Origin: PALSA-612 sp963846915
GTDB taxonomy: Bacteria > Actinomycetota > Thermoleophilia > Gaiellales > Gaiellaceae
NCBI GenBank assembly: GCA_963846915.1
Contig: CAWJXV010000009.1
Location: 124,001-188,000, forward strand
DNA: 64,000 nt
Direction of reading: 5' to 3'
Part shown: piece after piece, positions 42,674-53,376 of the stretch
How positions within the stretch are numbered: position 1 is the stretch's first letter
Layout of the letters: each line of letters begins with the position of its first letter
Program-made: the position numbers and the translations under genes
Notes under the pieces: model-generated
What the model saw: the letters and a program-made list of their open reading frames with translations, nothing else
Database searches by the model: none
What the model was told of the DNA's origin: nothing

Positions 42674-43276
42674 TCAAGACGGACTTGTGACGGTCAGCAC
42701 GGTCGTGAGCTCGAGACCGCGGTCGAGCGGGACCGTGACGCTCTCGAGCGTCGGGTCTGCCTGGCGCGCGCGCGAGTACGCGCCGAGCGTCTCCTCGTGG
42801 GAGAGCACGTTGTCAGCGACGAAGACCGCGCCCGGGTCGACCTTCTCGCGTGCGAGGTGGAAGAGCTGCTCGTAGTCGTCCTTCTCGGCGTCGATGAACA
42901 CGATGTCGAACGCCTCGGCGAGGCTGGGCACGATCTCGAGCGCGTTGCCGTCGACGAGCTCGACCCACTCGTCGAGGCCGGCCTCACCGATGTTGCGGCG
43001 GCGCGCCTCGCATTTGACGGGATCGTTCTCGAGCGATACGACGCGGCCGCCGAGGTAGCGGACTCCGGCGCCGAGCCAGAGCGTCGAGTAGCCGCGCGAG
43101 CCGCCGAGCTCGAGCACGTCGCAGCCCGGGTGGTGGGCGACGAGGCCGAACAGGAGTCGACCGGTCGTGGGCGCGATCGCACGCGCCCGGACGGCGCTCG
43201 GCAGGCCGTCTGCCCGCTCGCGGGCGTCCTCCTCCTCGAGGCGGCGCATGACCGCTCGCACCCGCTCGTCCAGCAT
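42674..43276 (-). CDS. SAM-dependent O-methyltransferase (family 3)
   Basis: A 200-residue class I methyltransferase resembling catechol/caffeoyl-CoA O-methyltransferases. Motif I is CDVLELGGSRGYSTLWLG (53-70), then RVVSLENDPVKCEARRRN, and the metal/substrate strand FDIVFIDAEKDDYEQLFHLA with VADNVLSH. The divalent metal aspartates and Asn are in place. Substrate not predictable. It stands alone between the repeat-bearing gap upstream and the candidate RNA downstream. Confidence 0.87.
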   Translation of the reverse strand: MLDERVRAVMRRLEEEDARERADGLPSAVRARAIAPTTGRLLFGLVAHHPGCDVLELGGSRGYSTLWLGAGVRYLGGRVVSLENDPVKCEARRRNIGEAGLDEWVELVDGNALEIVPSLAEAFDIVFIDAEKDDYEQLFHLAREKVDPGAVFVADNVLSHEETLGAYSRARQADPTLESVTVPLDRGLELTTVLTVTSPS

Positions 43277-43300
43277 GGCCAGAACGTACCTGGCGCCGCC

Positions 43301-43410
43301 CGGTCAGTGTCTGTCACCACTCCGGAGCGGTGTCAGACACTGGTACGGAGTGGTGCCAGAGTCGCGCCGGACACCGTTGCGGAGTGTTATCAGGGCAGTG
43401 CCAGGCACGT
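43301..43410. repeat. Degenerate palindromic repeats in the 192-bp gap upstream of the methyltransferase
   Basis: AGTGTCTGTCACC (43306-43318) faces GGTGTCAGACACT (43329-43341) around ACTCCGGAGC, one mismatch in 13. Degraded copies of the CGGAG-TGGTGxCAG unit continue to about 43410. The rest of the gap up to the Rieske stop at 43469 shows nothing. This looks like a cluster of REP-like intergenic elements. Confidence 0.55.
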
Positions 43411-43468
43411 GCATCGTGCGTGGTACGACGCGGGCTGGCCCGAAGGGCATCCTCCGTGCTCGTCGCCG

Positions 43469-43783
43469 TCAGGGCAGCTCGACGGTGACGATTCCGTCCA
43501 CGACGCGGACGGGATACGTCGCGACCGGCTCGAACGCCGGCAGCGTCAGCGCCTCGCCCGTGCGGATGTCGAAGTTCGCACCGTGGCGCGGGCAGATGAC
43601 GACGCCCTCCTCGGGGTCCCAGTCACCCTCGCAAAGCGGGCCGTCGTCGTGCGAGCAGCGATCCTCGAGGGCGTACAGCTGTCCGTCGAGGTTGTAGACG
43701 CAGACCGATACGAACCCCGCATGGACGATCTTCGTCCGGCCGGGCGGCAGCTCGTCGGCCGGGCAGACCTCGATCTCCGGCAC
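43469..43783 (-). CDS. Rieske [2Fe-2S] ferredoxin
   Basis: A 104-residue single-domain Rieske protein. The cluster ligands are in CSHDDGPLCEGD (Cys, His) and CPRHGANFD (Cys, His), with the usual strands EIEVCPADELPPGRTKIV and YALEDRC around them. It resembles biphenyl-dioxygenase ferredoxins (NirD/BphF type). The GTG overlaps the last base of the sufU stop, so it belongs to the sufS-sufU operon and probably carries electrons or is a substrate for cluster assembly there. Confidence 0.9.
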   Translation of the reverse strand: MPEIEVCPADELPPGRTKIVHAGFVSVCVYNLDGQLYALEDRCSHDDGPLCEGDWDPEEGVVICPRHGANFDIRTGEALTLPAFEPVATYPVRVVDGIVTVELP

Positions 43784-44217
43784 TACTTCAGCTCGAGCTC
43801 GTCGAAGCCGGCGAGGCCGTCCGGCAGCGGCGTCCCCTTCGCCTTGTGGAGCGCGACCTTGAGGGTCGTCAGGCCGAGCAGAGCGCACTTGAGTCGCGTC
43901 GGGTTGTTCTGGAGCGGCACGCCGATCTCCTCGAGCAGCTCGTCCCGCGGCATCGTCGCCACCTCGGTGGCGGTCTTTCCCTGCGCCATCTCCATCAGCA
44001 TCGACGTCGCCGCCTGGCTGATCGCGCAGCCGCGGCCGGAGAACTTGACCTCGTCGATCGTCTCCCCGTCCTCGCCGAACGCGACGTAGATCGTGACCTC
44101 GTCGCCGCACAGCGGGTTCATTCCCTCCGCTTCGGCGTCTGCATTCTCGATCACCCCGTGCCCGCGTGGGTTCTTGTAGTGGTCGAGGATGATCTCGCGA
44201 TACAGCTGGTCGTCCAT
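43783..44217 (-). CDS. sufU: Fe-S assembly sulfur-transfer protein SufU
   Basis: A 144-residue IscU-fold protein of the SUF system. Conserved ligands: Cys37 and Asp39 (NPLCGDE), Cys64 (GRGCAISQAATSM) and Cys111 (LKCALLGLTTLK), with the insertion between Cys64 and Cys111 that marks SufU rather than IscU. Family knowledge: zinc-bound SufU accepts persulfide from SufS. The ATG overlaps the sufS stop by one base. Confidence 0.93.
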   Translation of the reverse strand: MDDQLYREIILDHYKNPRGHGVIENADAEAEGMNPLCGDEVTIYVAFGEDGETIDEVKFSGRGCAISQAATSMLMEMAQGKTATEVATMPRDELLEEIGVPLQNNPTRLKCALLGLTTLKVALHKAKGTPLPDGLAGFDELELK

Positions 44218-45461
44218 CAGGCAAAGACCTTCCGCACCTTGTGGAGACCGTCGACGAGCCGGTCGATCTCCTCGGGAATCGAGTACAGGTAGAAGCTCGC
44301 GCGCGCCGTCGCGGTGATGCCGAGCCGGCGCATGAGCGGCTGCGTGCAGTGGTGGCTGGCACGCACCGCGATGCCCTCGGAGTCGAGGATCTGCGCGACG
44401 TCGTGCGGGTGGACGCCCTCGACGTTGAACGAGACGATGCCGGCCCGCCGGCTCGGCGGCGGGCCGTAGACGGTGATCCAGTCGAGCTCGGAGAGCCGCT
44501 CGATCGCCTGCACCGCCAGCGCATGCTCGTGCTCCTCGATCGCCTCGAGGCCGACCTCCGTGATGTAGTCGATCGCGGCGCCCATGCCGAACGCTTCGAC
44601 GAAGGCGGGCGTCCCGGCCTCGAACTTGTACGGGAGGTCGTTCCAGGTCGTCTCCTCGATCGAGACCTTGCGGATCATCTCGCCTCCCATCTCGAACGGC
44701 GACATGCGCTCGAGCAGCTCGCGGCGGCCGTAAAGGGCGCCGGCACCGGTCGGGCCGCAGAGCTTGTGCGACGTGAAGCCGAGGAAGTCGCAGCCGAGCG
44801 CCTGTACGTCCACGCGCCGGTGCGGGACGGCCTGTGCGGCGTCGACCACCATGATCGCGCCCTGGTCGTGCGCCCAGGCGGTGAGCCGCTCGATCGGGTT
44901 GATCGTGCCGAGCGTGTTCGAGACGAGGTTCGCGGCGACGACCTTCACCCGGCCGGCGCTCGCGATCGCGTCCAGACCGTCGAAGCGCAGCTCGCCCGAG
45001 TCGTCGATCCCGATCACACGGAACTCGGCGCCGGTCCGCTTCGCGATCTGTTGCCACGGCACGAAGTTCGCGTGATGCTCGAGCTCGGTGACGACGGCGA
45101 CGTCGCCGGGCCCGAGGTTGTCGAGCCCCCAGGCGTACGCGACCAGGTTCAGCGCCTGCGTGACGTTGCGCGTGAAGATCACCTCGCTGGTCGTCGGCGC
45201 GTTGATCAGCGCGCGCGTCTTCTCGCGCGCCGCCTCGTAGCCCGCGGTGGCGCGCTCGGCGAGGTCGTAGACGCCGCGGTGCACGTTCGCGTACGACGTC
45301 TCGTAGAACTCCCGCATCGCGTCCAGCACCTGACGCGGCTTCTGCGAGCTCGACGCGGAGTCGAGATACGAGAGCGGCTTCCCGTGGATGGGATGCTCGA
45401 AGATCGGGAAGTCCCGACGCAGGGTGTACGCATCGAGCTTCGGACGTGCCGTCACAGCCAT
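44217..45461 (-). CDS. sufS: Cysteine desulfurase SufS
   Basis: A 414-residue group II PLP cysteine desulfurase. Motifs: YLDSASSSQKPRQVLDAM, VIFTRNVTQALNLVAY, ELEHHANFVPWQ, VDAAQAVPHRRVDV, the PLP lysine in FTSHKLCGPTGAGALYG and the persulfide cysteine in RASHHCTQPLMRR. It provides sulfur to SufU encoded next. The usual sufB-C-D genes lie 4-8 kb upstream on the same strand. A TACGAT box 6 nt before the ATG suggests a leaderless start. Confidence 0.94.
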   Translation of the reverse strand: MAVTARPKLDAYTLRRDFPIFEHPIHGKPLSYLDSASSSQKPRQVLDAMREFYETSYANVHRGVYDLAERATAGYEAAREKTRALINAPTTSEVIFTRNVTQALNLVAYAWGLDNLGPGDVAVVTELEHHANFVPWQQIAKRTGAEFRVIGIDDSGELRFDGLDAIASAGRVKVVAANLVSNTLGTINPIERLTAWAHDQGAIMVVDAAQAVPHRRVDVQALGCDFLGFTSHKLCGPTGAGALYGRRELLERMSPFEMGGEMIRKVSIEETTWNDLPYKFEAGTPAFVEAFGMGAAIDYITEVGLEAIEEHEHALAVQAIERLSELDWITVYGPPPSRRAGIVSFNVEGVHPHDVAQILDSEGIAVRASHHCTQPLMRRLGITATARASFYLYSIPEEIDRLVDGLHKVRKVFA

Positions 45462-45467
45462 GCGGCT

Positions 45468-45473
45468 ATCGTA
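45468..45473 (-). promoter_or_regulatory. Leaderless -10 box TACGAT of sufS
   Basis: On the minus strand TACGAT is followed by 6 nt and the sufS ATG. No Shine-Dalgarno is visible. The 98 bp between this box and the upstream gene stop holds only a short CGACAG/CTGTCG stem. Confidence 0.6.
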
Positions 45474-45571
45474 CCCGGGGGCCTTGTGACCAAAGCCGCT
45501 GCGCTCGACAGTCGAGGCTGTCGGCCGACGAGGATCCAGAACGCTCCCCGCGCCCGCCGCACGCGCAGAGC

Positions 45572-47074
45572 CTAGGCGGATGAGCGGCGGACGACCTCGC
45601 AGTCGGGCGCGATCCGGTCGCCGGGGTCGGCGAGCACCGTGTCGCGGCCAGGGCCGCAGAAGACCGTGTCCTTGCCGCCGCCGCGCACCTCGATGCGGTC
45701 GTCGCCTGCGAACCCGCAGACGACGTCGGCGCGCCGCGTGCCGTGCAGCCGGTCGGCCCGCGGCGTCCCACGAAGCGAGCAGCGGACGACGTCCGTCCGC
45801 GTCGTGGCGGTCTGTACTTGCGTTCCGCTCGGATCGAGGCTCCGGAGACCGGCGTTCTCGAGCGTGCCGACGTGGCTCGAGCGCACCGGGAGCACGATGG
45901 TCGCGACGTCGCCGGGCAGCAGGCCGCCGAGCGTGCACTCGGTGACCCAGGCGCCGGTGCGCCGCGAGAAGCGGTCGCAGCGTCCCTGGCTCGAGGAGCC
46001 GGCCGCCGGGACGCCGCCGTGCAGCCGGTCGGCGAGGGTGACGAGGATCGGCGCGTTCCCCTCGTTCTTCAGCGTCAGCGTGTACCGGACGAGCGAGCCG
46101 AGGAGCGCGAACGCCGGCCCCGAAGTCGACATCGTCACGTGGTCGTCGGGCAGGTCGCAACTCGGGTACCACGGCGTCCCGCGTGGATAGCCGGGCGGCG
46201 GGCCGACCGAGCGGCCGGGTAGGCCGGCCGCGGTGCTGCCGGCCGGGAGCGGGCTGCCAGGCGGGACGGCCCGGAGGCTGGGTCGTGATCGGCGTCCAGG
46301 TCAGGCGCGCGACGTCCGCCCCGCCGATCGCGGCGGTGCAGAGGTCGCCGTTGTCGAGGAAGGCGATGCGCGTCCCGTCCGGTGACCAGGCCGGCCCGCC
46401 GCGGCCGAACTGGCCGTGCGGCAGGATTTGCACGAGACCCGGTGCCGTCGACGTTCACCGCGTCGATGCCGCCGTCGGAGACTCCCGTGAACGCAATCCG
46501 CTTCCCGTCCGGCGACCAGGAGATGGGCGGATTCGCCGTGTTGGCCGTGCCGGACGGCACCAGGGGGTGGAGGTCGCTCCCGTCGGGCTCGACGAGCATG
46601 ATCGTCGTGAGAGCCGCGCGTGAACGCAATCAGGCTCCCGTCGGGCGACCAGGCCGGATTCGAGCCGTTCTGGGCCACGAGCTTCGACCGCCCGCCGGCG
46701 ACCGGCACCGCATAGAGGTCGCCGAAGGCCGCGACGACGATTTGCGTGCCGTCCGGCGACCACGACGGGGTGGTGATGCTCGGGCCGAGGTCGTCGTCGA
46801 CCGAGCGCTGGCCCGAGCCGTCCGCGTTCATCACCCTCAGCTCGCCGACCGGGCTGCTGAACGGGCTCTCTACGTACGCGATGCGCGTCCCGTCCGCCGA
46901 CCAGGCAGGCTGGTTCCCGGCGGCGACGTTGCGCTGATCGGAGCCGTCCTGGTTCGTGAGCCAGATGTGGCCGACCCGCTCGTAGGCGATCCGGCCGTTC
47001 ACGGCGTGGAAGTCTGCAGTCGCCGGCGTCGCGGCCACGAGCAGCAGTCCGACCGCGACGGCAACTTTCCTCAT
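45572..47074 (-). pseudogene. Secreted PD40 beta-propeller protein, three frameshifts
   Basis: The ATG overlaps the stop of the intact paralogue upstream (ATGA). It starts with a signal peptide (KVAVAVGLLLVAATPATA), then several PD40/WD40-like repeats (WSADGTRIAYV, WSPDGTQIVVAAF, WSPDGSLIAF). The frame then changes three times, near 46618, 46439 and 46250, each needing removal of one base. The last frame carries a DUF11-like beta domain (VRYTLTLKNEGNAPILVTL) and an RTX-like tail (DDRIEVRGGGKDTVFCGPGRDTVLADPGD). About 500 residues would result if repaired. Role unknown; TolB-like proteins are exported ligand binders. Confidence 0.8.
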
Positions 47075-49116
47075 CGCGACACCCGTTCGCAGTCGACGCC
47101 GACGAGGTCGCCCGGGTCGGCGTGCACGGTGTCGGTTCCAGGGCCGCAGCCGATCACGTCGAAACGTCGGTTCCGGGCGTCGATCGTGTCGTCTCCTGCA
47201 CCGCCGAAGAGCCGGTCGCCGCCGCGCGTCGCGACGATGCGGTCGTGTCCGCCGAGCCCGCACACGAGCGCTCCCGCCGCCCGCACACGGAGGACGTTCG
47301 CGCGACTGTCACCGCTCACCGTGCACAGCGGCTGCCAGCTCGAGTCGCCCGACGGGATCGTCGCGACCTGCGAGCCGCTCGGGTCGAGCACCGTTCCGTC
47401 GGCGCTCGCGAGCTGTGTTCCGTCGGGCGACCAGCGTGCCTCGGCGTGATCGCCGAGCGATCCGATCTGCGCGCCGCTCGGCAGCATCAGCGCCAGCTCC
47501 TGCTGCGGCGGGGGCGAGGCAGGGCGATTGCGGAAGCCGTCCGGATAGTAGATGTGGAGGAATGCGAGGAGCTTGCCGTCGGGAGCCCAGTCGGGATACG
47601 CGCCTGTCTGGCCGGTGTCCCGTCGCGCGGATCCGTCGGGACGGACGGTCTCGAGCTTCGGCGGATCGTCGCCCTTGGAGAACGCGATCAGCCGCCCGTT
47701 CGGCGACCAGGCGGGCGTGAAGTCGTCGACCTGGGCGCCGAGGGTCAGCCGCCGCAGGTGAGTGCCGTCGGCGCGCATCACGTAGAGGTGGGCGACGGCG
47801 TAGCCGTCCCGCTTCGCTCTGAGCTCCTGTGCGGAGGTCAGGCGCTCGCTCGAGAAGACGACCTGCGAGCCGTCGGGCGACCAGGCGGGGTAGCGGTCAG
47901 AGGCGGGGTCGTGCGTGAGCCGGCGGACGCGGCTCCCGTCCGGACGCATCGTGTAGATCTCGAAGTTGCCGCTCCGGTCGCTGGCGAATGCGATCGTCGA
48001 GCCGTCCGGCGACCAGGCCGGGTCGGCGTCCTCGTCCCAGTTCGTGGTCAGCCTCGTCTGGGGGCCGCTCAGCCCTCCTGACGGCGTCATCGAGTAGAGC
48101 TCGGTGTCGTCCGGAAACGTGCTCGCGAACAGGAGCGTCGTGCCGTCAGGCGACCACGCCAGCGAGTCGAAGACCGTCCCGGGGTGCTCGGGCGGCAGCG
48201 TTCGCGCGCCTCCGGTTGACCCGACCACGATGTGGATGCGCGCGTCGGGCGACCGGACGAAGGCGATCTCCCCGCCGGAAGGGGACCAGGTGAGCAGCGA
48301 GTCCTGCTGGTCGCCGCTCGTCGTCAGCTGTCTCGCGACCGGGGGGCCGAGCAGCGCGAGGGTCCAGACGCCTGAGCTCCCCGCAGGGCCGTACGGAGCG
48401 ACCGAGAAGGCGACGGCGTCGCCCCGCGGCGCCAGCGCGAGGTTGCCGATCGGCGCGGGGGCGCGAAGCTCGACGTCGTCCGAGGCGCCGTCGGCGGAGA
48501 CGCGGTAGAGCACGAACGAGTTCCCGTACAGGATCGACTTGCCGTCCTTCGCCCAGACGAAGCCGCTCCTGGAGGTGCTGACGCCGCGCGCGAGCTCGCG
48601 CACCGCGCCCCCTCCGGAGGGAACGACCTCGAGGAACGAGTCTGCCTTCACGAAGGCGATCAGTGACGCGTCCGGCGACCAGGCGGGCCACGAGGCCTTG
48701 ACGTCCGCGCCGGTGACCTGCTGCGCACCCGTGCCCGTCGTGCTCGACGTCCAGACGGCGCCGTCGCGGACGAACGCCAGCCGGCGGCCGTCCGGCGACC
48801 AGGCCGGCTCCGCGCCTCTTCCGAGCACGAGCTGGCTCGAGCCGTGGGCATCCATCACCGCCACGGACTTGTCGCGCTCGAATGCGACTCTCGTCCCGTC
48901 CGGCGACCAGACGGCGTCGGAGTCGGCGGCCGGGTTCCGCGTCAGGTTCACGCGCCCGGTGCCGTCGGTCGCGACGGCGTAGACCTCACCCGACGCAACC
49001 GTCGACTGTGCGCTCGAGACGACGATCGCCCCGTTCCGTCCCGGGAAACCGGCCCCCGCCGATCCGGGGAGCGCAACGAGCGCCACGGCCGCCGCCAGCG
49101 CGCCGAGAACCCTCAT
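47071..49116 (-). CDS. Secreted PD40 beta-propeller protein with RTX-like tail
   Basis: A 681-residue exported protein. A signal peptide covers residues 1-22 (VLGALAAAVALVALPGSAGA). About ten or more PD40/TolB-like repeats of the form AWSPDGxxIAFxSxR fill residues 40-560. A short C-terminal region (GGHDRIVATRGGDRLFGGAGDDTID) has the glycine/aspartate pattern of calcium-binding RTX repeats, followed by GPGTDTVHADPGDLVGVDCERV, which is shared with the broken downstream paralogue. Function unknown. TAGCTT lies 7 nt before the ATG. Confidence 0.85.
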   Translation of the reverse strand: MRVLGALAAAVALVALPGSAGAGFPGRNGAIVVSSAQSTVASGEVYAVATDGTGRVNLTRNPAADSDAVWSPDGTRVAFERDKSVAVMDAHGSSQLVLGRGAEPAWSPDGRRLAFVRDGAVWTSSTTGTGAQQVTGADVKASWPAWSPDASLIAFVKADSFLEVVPSGGGAVRELARGVSTSRSGFVWAKDGKSILYGNSFVLYRVSADGASDDVELRAPAPIGNLALAPRGDAVAFSVAPYGPAGSSGVWTLALLGPPVARQLTTSGDQQDSLLTWSPSGGEIAFVRSPDARIHIVVGSTGGARTLPPEHPGTVFDSLAWSPDGTTLLFASTFPDDTELYSMTPSGGLSGPQTRLTTNWDEDADPAWSPDGSTIAFASDRSGNFEIYTMRPDGSRVRRLTHDPASDRYPAWSPDGSQVVFSSERLTSAQELRAKRDGYAVAHLYVMRADGTHLRRLTLGAQVDDFTPAWSPNGRLIAFSKGDDPPKLETVRPDGSARRDTGQTGAYPDWAPDGKLLAFLHIYYPDGFRNRPASPPPQQELALMLPSGAQIGSLGDHAEARWSPDGTQLASADGTVLDPSGSQVATIPSGDSSWQPLCTVSGDSRANVLRVRAAGALVCGLGGHDRIVATRGGDRLFGGAGDDTIDARNRRFDVIGCGPGTDTVHADPGDLVGVDCERVSR

Positions 49117-49169
49117 CCCGCCGAAGCTAACGCCGACTTGTCAGCGCACGATCAGGAATTCGTCCGGAT

Positions 49170-50366
49170 TTAGGTCTGCGGAATGCGTGCTTCCAGCGCC
49201 TCGGCGAGCGCCTCGCGCACAGGCGCCAGCTCGATCCGGTCGAGCACGTCCTGGAAGAACCCGCGGACGATCAGCCGCTCGGCGTCGGCGCGCGTCAGTC
49301 CGCGGGCCATGGCGTAGAAGAGCTGGTCCCGGTCGACCTGCGAGAGCGTCGCGCCGTGGGTGCAGCGGACGTCGTTGGCGAGGATCTCGAGGCCGGGGAT
49401 CGAGTCCGCGTGCGCCTGCTCGGAGAGCAGCAGGTTGCGGTTCTCCTGATACGCGTTCGTCTTCTGCGCGTCCTTCTCGACCCGGATCATGCCGCGCCAG
49501 ACGACGGATGCCTCGTCGCGCAGCGCGCCCTTGAAGGCGAAGTCGGACGTCGTGTTCGGCGCCATGTGCTCCTGGAACGTGTCGTAGTCGAGGTGCTGAG
49601 TGCCGTCGGCGAAGTAGGCGCCCGTTACGCGCGAGGTGGCGCCCGGGCCGGCGAGGTCGTTCTGGATCCGCACCTTGCCCCTGCGGGAGCCGAAGCCGCC
49701 GGCGACCCAGTCGAGCTCCGCGTCGCGCTCGACGCGCGCGTGGTGCGTCGCGAAGTGCCACGTCGCCGCGGAGTAGTTCTGCAGCGAGACGTACTCGAGC
49801 TTCGCGCTCTGCTCGACGAAGAGCTCGACGGCGGCGTTCGAGTAGGCGGCGAGGTCGGGCGAGCCCGAGACGTACTCCTCGATCAGGCTGAAGCGGCTGC
49901 CCTCCTCGGCCACGACCAGCAGGCGCCAGAAGACGGAGTCGCCGTCGCCTGTGCTCGCGATGCGCACGTAGAGCGGCTTCTCGAGCTCGACGCCCTTCGC
50001 GACGCGGACGAGGAGCCCGTGCTTCCAGAGTGCCGCGTTGTGCGCCGTGAACTTGTCCTCGCTCCCGACGAGTGTGCCGAGCCGCTCGGCGTCGTCGGTC
50101 AGCGCCTCGAACGTGACGCCCTCGGGAACATCGGAGATCTCGATGCCGCCCTCCCCGACCGTGGCCACGGCGGCCGCGTCGATGTCGAGCATCGTCTGCT
50201 CCGGACGCGATTCGGTGTCTGACGCCGCCGTTTGGGCGTGGCCGTTCGGGACGGTGAAGGCGTCCGGGTCGAAGCCGGCCAGGTCGGTGAAGCGCCAGGC
50301 CTCCATGGACGTGTCCGGAACTGGGAGGGCCTGATAGCGCTCGATGAGCGCGGCGCGACTACTCAT
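49170..50366 (-). CDS. sufD: Fe-S scaffold protein SufD
   Basis: A 398-residue SufB/SufD-family protein, partner of SufB in the SufBC2D scaffold. N-terminal helical region begins SSRAALIERYQALPVPDTSMEAWRFTDL, typical of SufD. The beta-helix core shows EYVSLQNYSAATWHFATHHARVERDAELDW, HLDYDTFQEHMAPNTTSDFAFKGALRDEASVVWRGMIRVEKDAQKTNAYQ (the conserved histidine region) and CTHGATLSQVDRDQLFYAMARGL at the end. The ATG lies inside the VOC gene end (8-bp overlap). Confidence 0.93.
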   Translation of the reverse strand: MSSRAALIERYQALPVPDTSMEAWRFTDLAGFDPDAFTVPNGHAQTAASDTESRPEQTMLDIDAAAVATVGEGGIEISDVPEGVTFEALTDDAERLGTLVGSEDKFTAHNAALWKHGLLVRVAKGVELEKPLYVRIASTGDGDSVFWRLLVVAEEGSRFSLIEEYVSGSPDLAAYSNAAVELFVEQSAKLEYVSLQNYSAATWHFATHHARVERDAELDWVAGGFGSRRGKVRIQNDLAGPGATSRVTGAYFADGTQHLDYDTFQEHMAPNTTSDFAFKGALRDEASVVWRGMIRVEKDAQKTNAYQENRNLLLSEQAHADSIPGLEILANDVRCTHGATLSQVDRDQLFYAMARGLTRADAERLIVRGFFQDVLDRIELAPVREALAEALEARIPQT

Positions 50367-50723
50367 GTGGGGCGTAGCGGCGGTGCAGCATGAGCTCGTT
50401 GCCGTCGGGATCGCTGAAGAAGGCCATGTGGCAGACGCCGGTGTCGAACGTGTCGCCGCGGAACGCGACGCCTCGCCCCTCGAGTTCCTTGCGCGCACTC
50501 TCGACGTCGGCGACGCGCAGGGCGATCGACGAGGTGTGCTGCCCCTGGAACTCTTGCCCGATGTTGGTCGGGTCGAGGAGATAGAGGCTGACGTTCTCGC
50601 CTAGCTGGAACTCGGGCCATGCGCCTTCGCCGATCTGCTCGAGGCCGAGCGTCTCCCCGTAGAAGCGGGTGGAGCGTTCGAGATCGGTGACGGGGACGGA
50701 GACGAAGTCGGTCCGCTCGACGA

Positions 50724-50727
<4 letters not shown>
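50359..50727 (-). CDS. VOC (glyoxalase/bleomycin-resistance) protein within the suf operon
   Basis: A 122-residue single vicinal-oxygen-chelate module. It shows DFVSVPVTDLERSTRFYGETLGL, FQLGENVSLYLLD, SSIALRVADVESARKELEGRGV and the C-terminal CHMAFFSDPDGNELMLHRRY with the usual glutamate ligand. Metal and substrate are unknown. The TTG overlaps the sufB stop (TTGA) and its end overlaps the sufD ATG, so it is made in equal context with SufB and SufD, which is unusual for suf operons and suggests a function in or near cluster assembly or oxidant defence. Confidence 0.85.
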
Positions 50728-52924
<2,197 letters not shown>

Positions 52925-53049
52925 CGTTGCCTTTCTCTCGTCTCGAGGGCTCAGGATACGCCCGAAACAGCCGTCCTGACAGTCCTTCGATCCTAGCGGT
53001 CCCGGCCATTCAGGCGGCCGCCGGGGCCGTGTTGTGGGCAGGAATCGGC

Positions 53050-53055
53050 TAGGCT
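53050..53055 (+). promoter_or_regulatory. Leaderless -10 box TAGGCT of tatA
   Basis: TAGGCT ends exactly 6 nt before the tatA GTG, in the gap shared with the divergent sufC promoter. Confidence 0.6.
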
Positions 53056-53061
53056 TGTCGC

Positions 53062-53325
53062 GTGCCCGCGTTCGGCTTCTGGGACCTGCTGATCATCGCC
53101 TTCGTCCTGCTGCTGATTTTCGGCCCGAAGCGACTGCCGCAGATGGGCAAGTCGATCGGCGGCGGGATCCGCGAGTTCAAGGATTCCGTCACGCACCGGA
53201 TGGACAAGCAGGACGAGGAGGCAGAGGCCGAGACGACGCAGCCGGCGCAACTGCCACCTGCACCTCCGGCTCAGCCGCAGGCACAGCCGCAGGTCGATCA
53301 CCGCGAGCACGACACCGTCCTGTAA
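53062..53325 (+). CDS. tatA: Twin-arginine translocase subunit TatA/TatE
   Basis: An 87-residue Tat pore protein. It has the short N-terminal membrane helix WDLLIIAFVLLLIFG, the hinge GPKRLPQMGKSIGGGIREFKDS, an amphipathic helix, and a charged then proline/glutamine-rich tail (PPAPPAQPQAQPQ). TatB is less likely given the length. No tatC is nearby, so it is an isolated tatA, common in Actinobacteria. GTG start with leaderless promoter. Confidence 0.9.
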   Translation: MPAFGFWDLLIIAFVLLLIFGPKRLPQMGKSIGGGIREFKDSVTHRMDKQDEEAEAETTQPAQLPPAPPAQPQAQPQVDHREHDTVL

Positions 53326-53341
53326 CAAGGAGCGGGTGACA

Positions 53342-53355
53342 GACTGACGTCAGTC
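53342..53355. promoter_or_regulatory. Palindrome GACTGACGTCAGTC upstream of the amidohydrolase
   Basis: A perfect 14-bp palindrome with TGACGTCA at its centre, in the 51-bp gap between tatA and the amidohydrolase GTG. It is extended by GTGAC/GTCAC on its flanks. It could be an operator or the tatA transcript end. The flanks GTGACAGAC and CACTCCG recall the repeats near 43306. Confidence 0.5.
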
Positions 53356-53376
53356 ACTCCGCGCAGTGGCTAGTCG

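Noticed and set aside
42659..42677. TTGACT and TATAGT as a -35/-10 promoter pair
   Set aside because: The spacer is only 7 bp instead of about 17, so they cannot act together; only the -10 is kept as a weak candidate.
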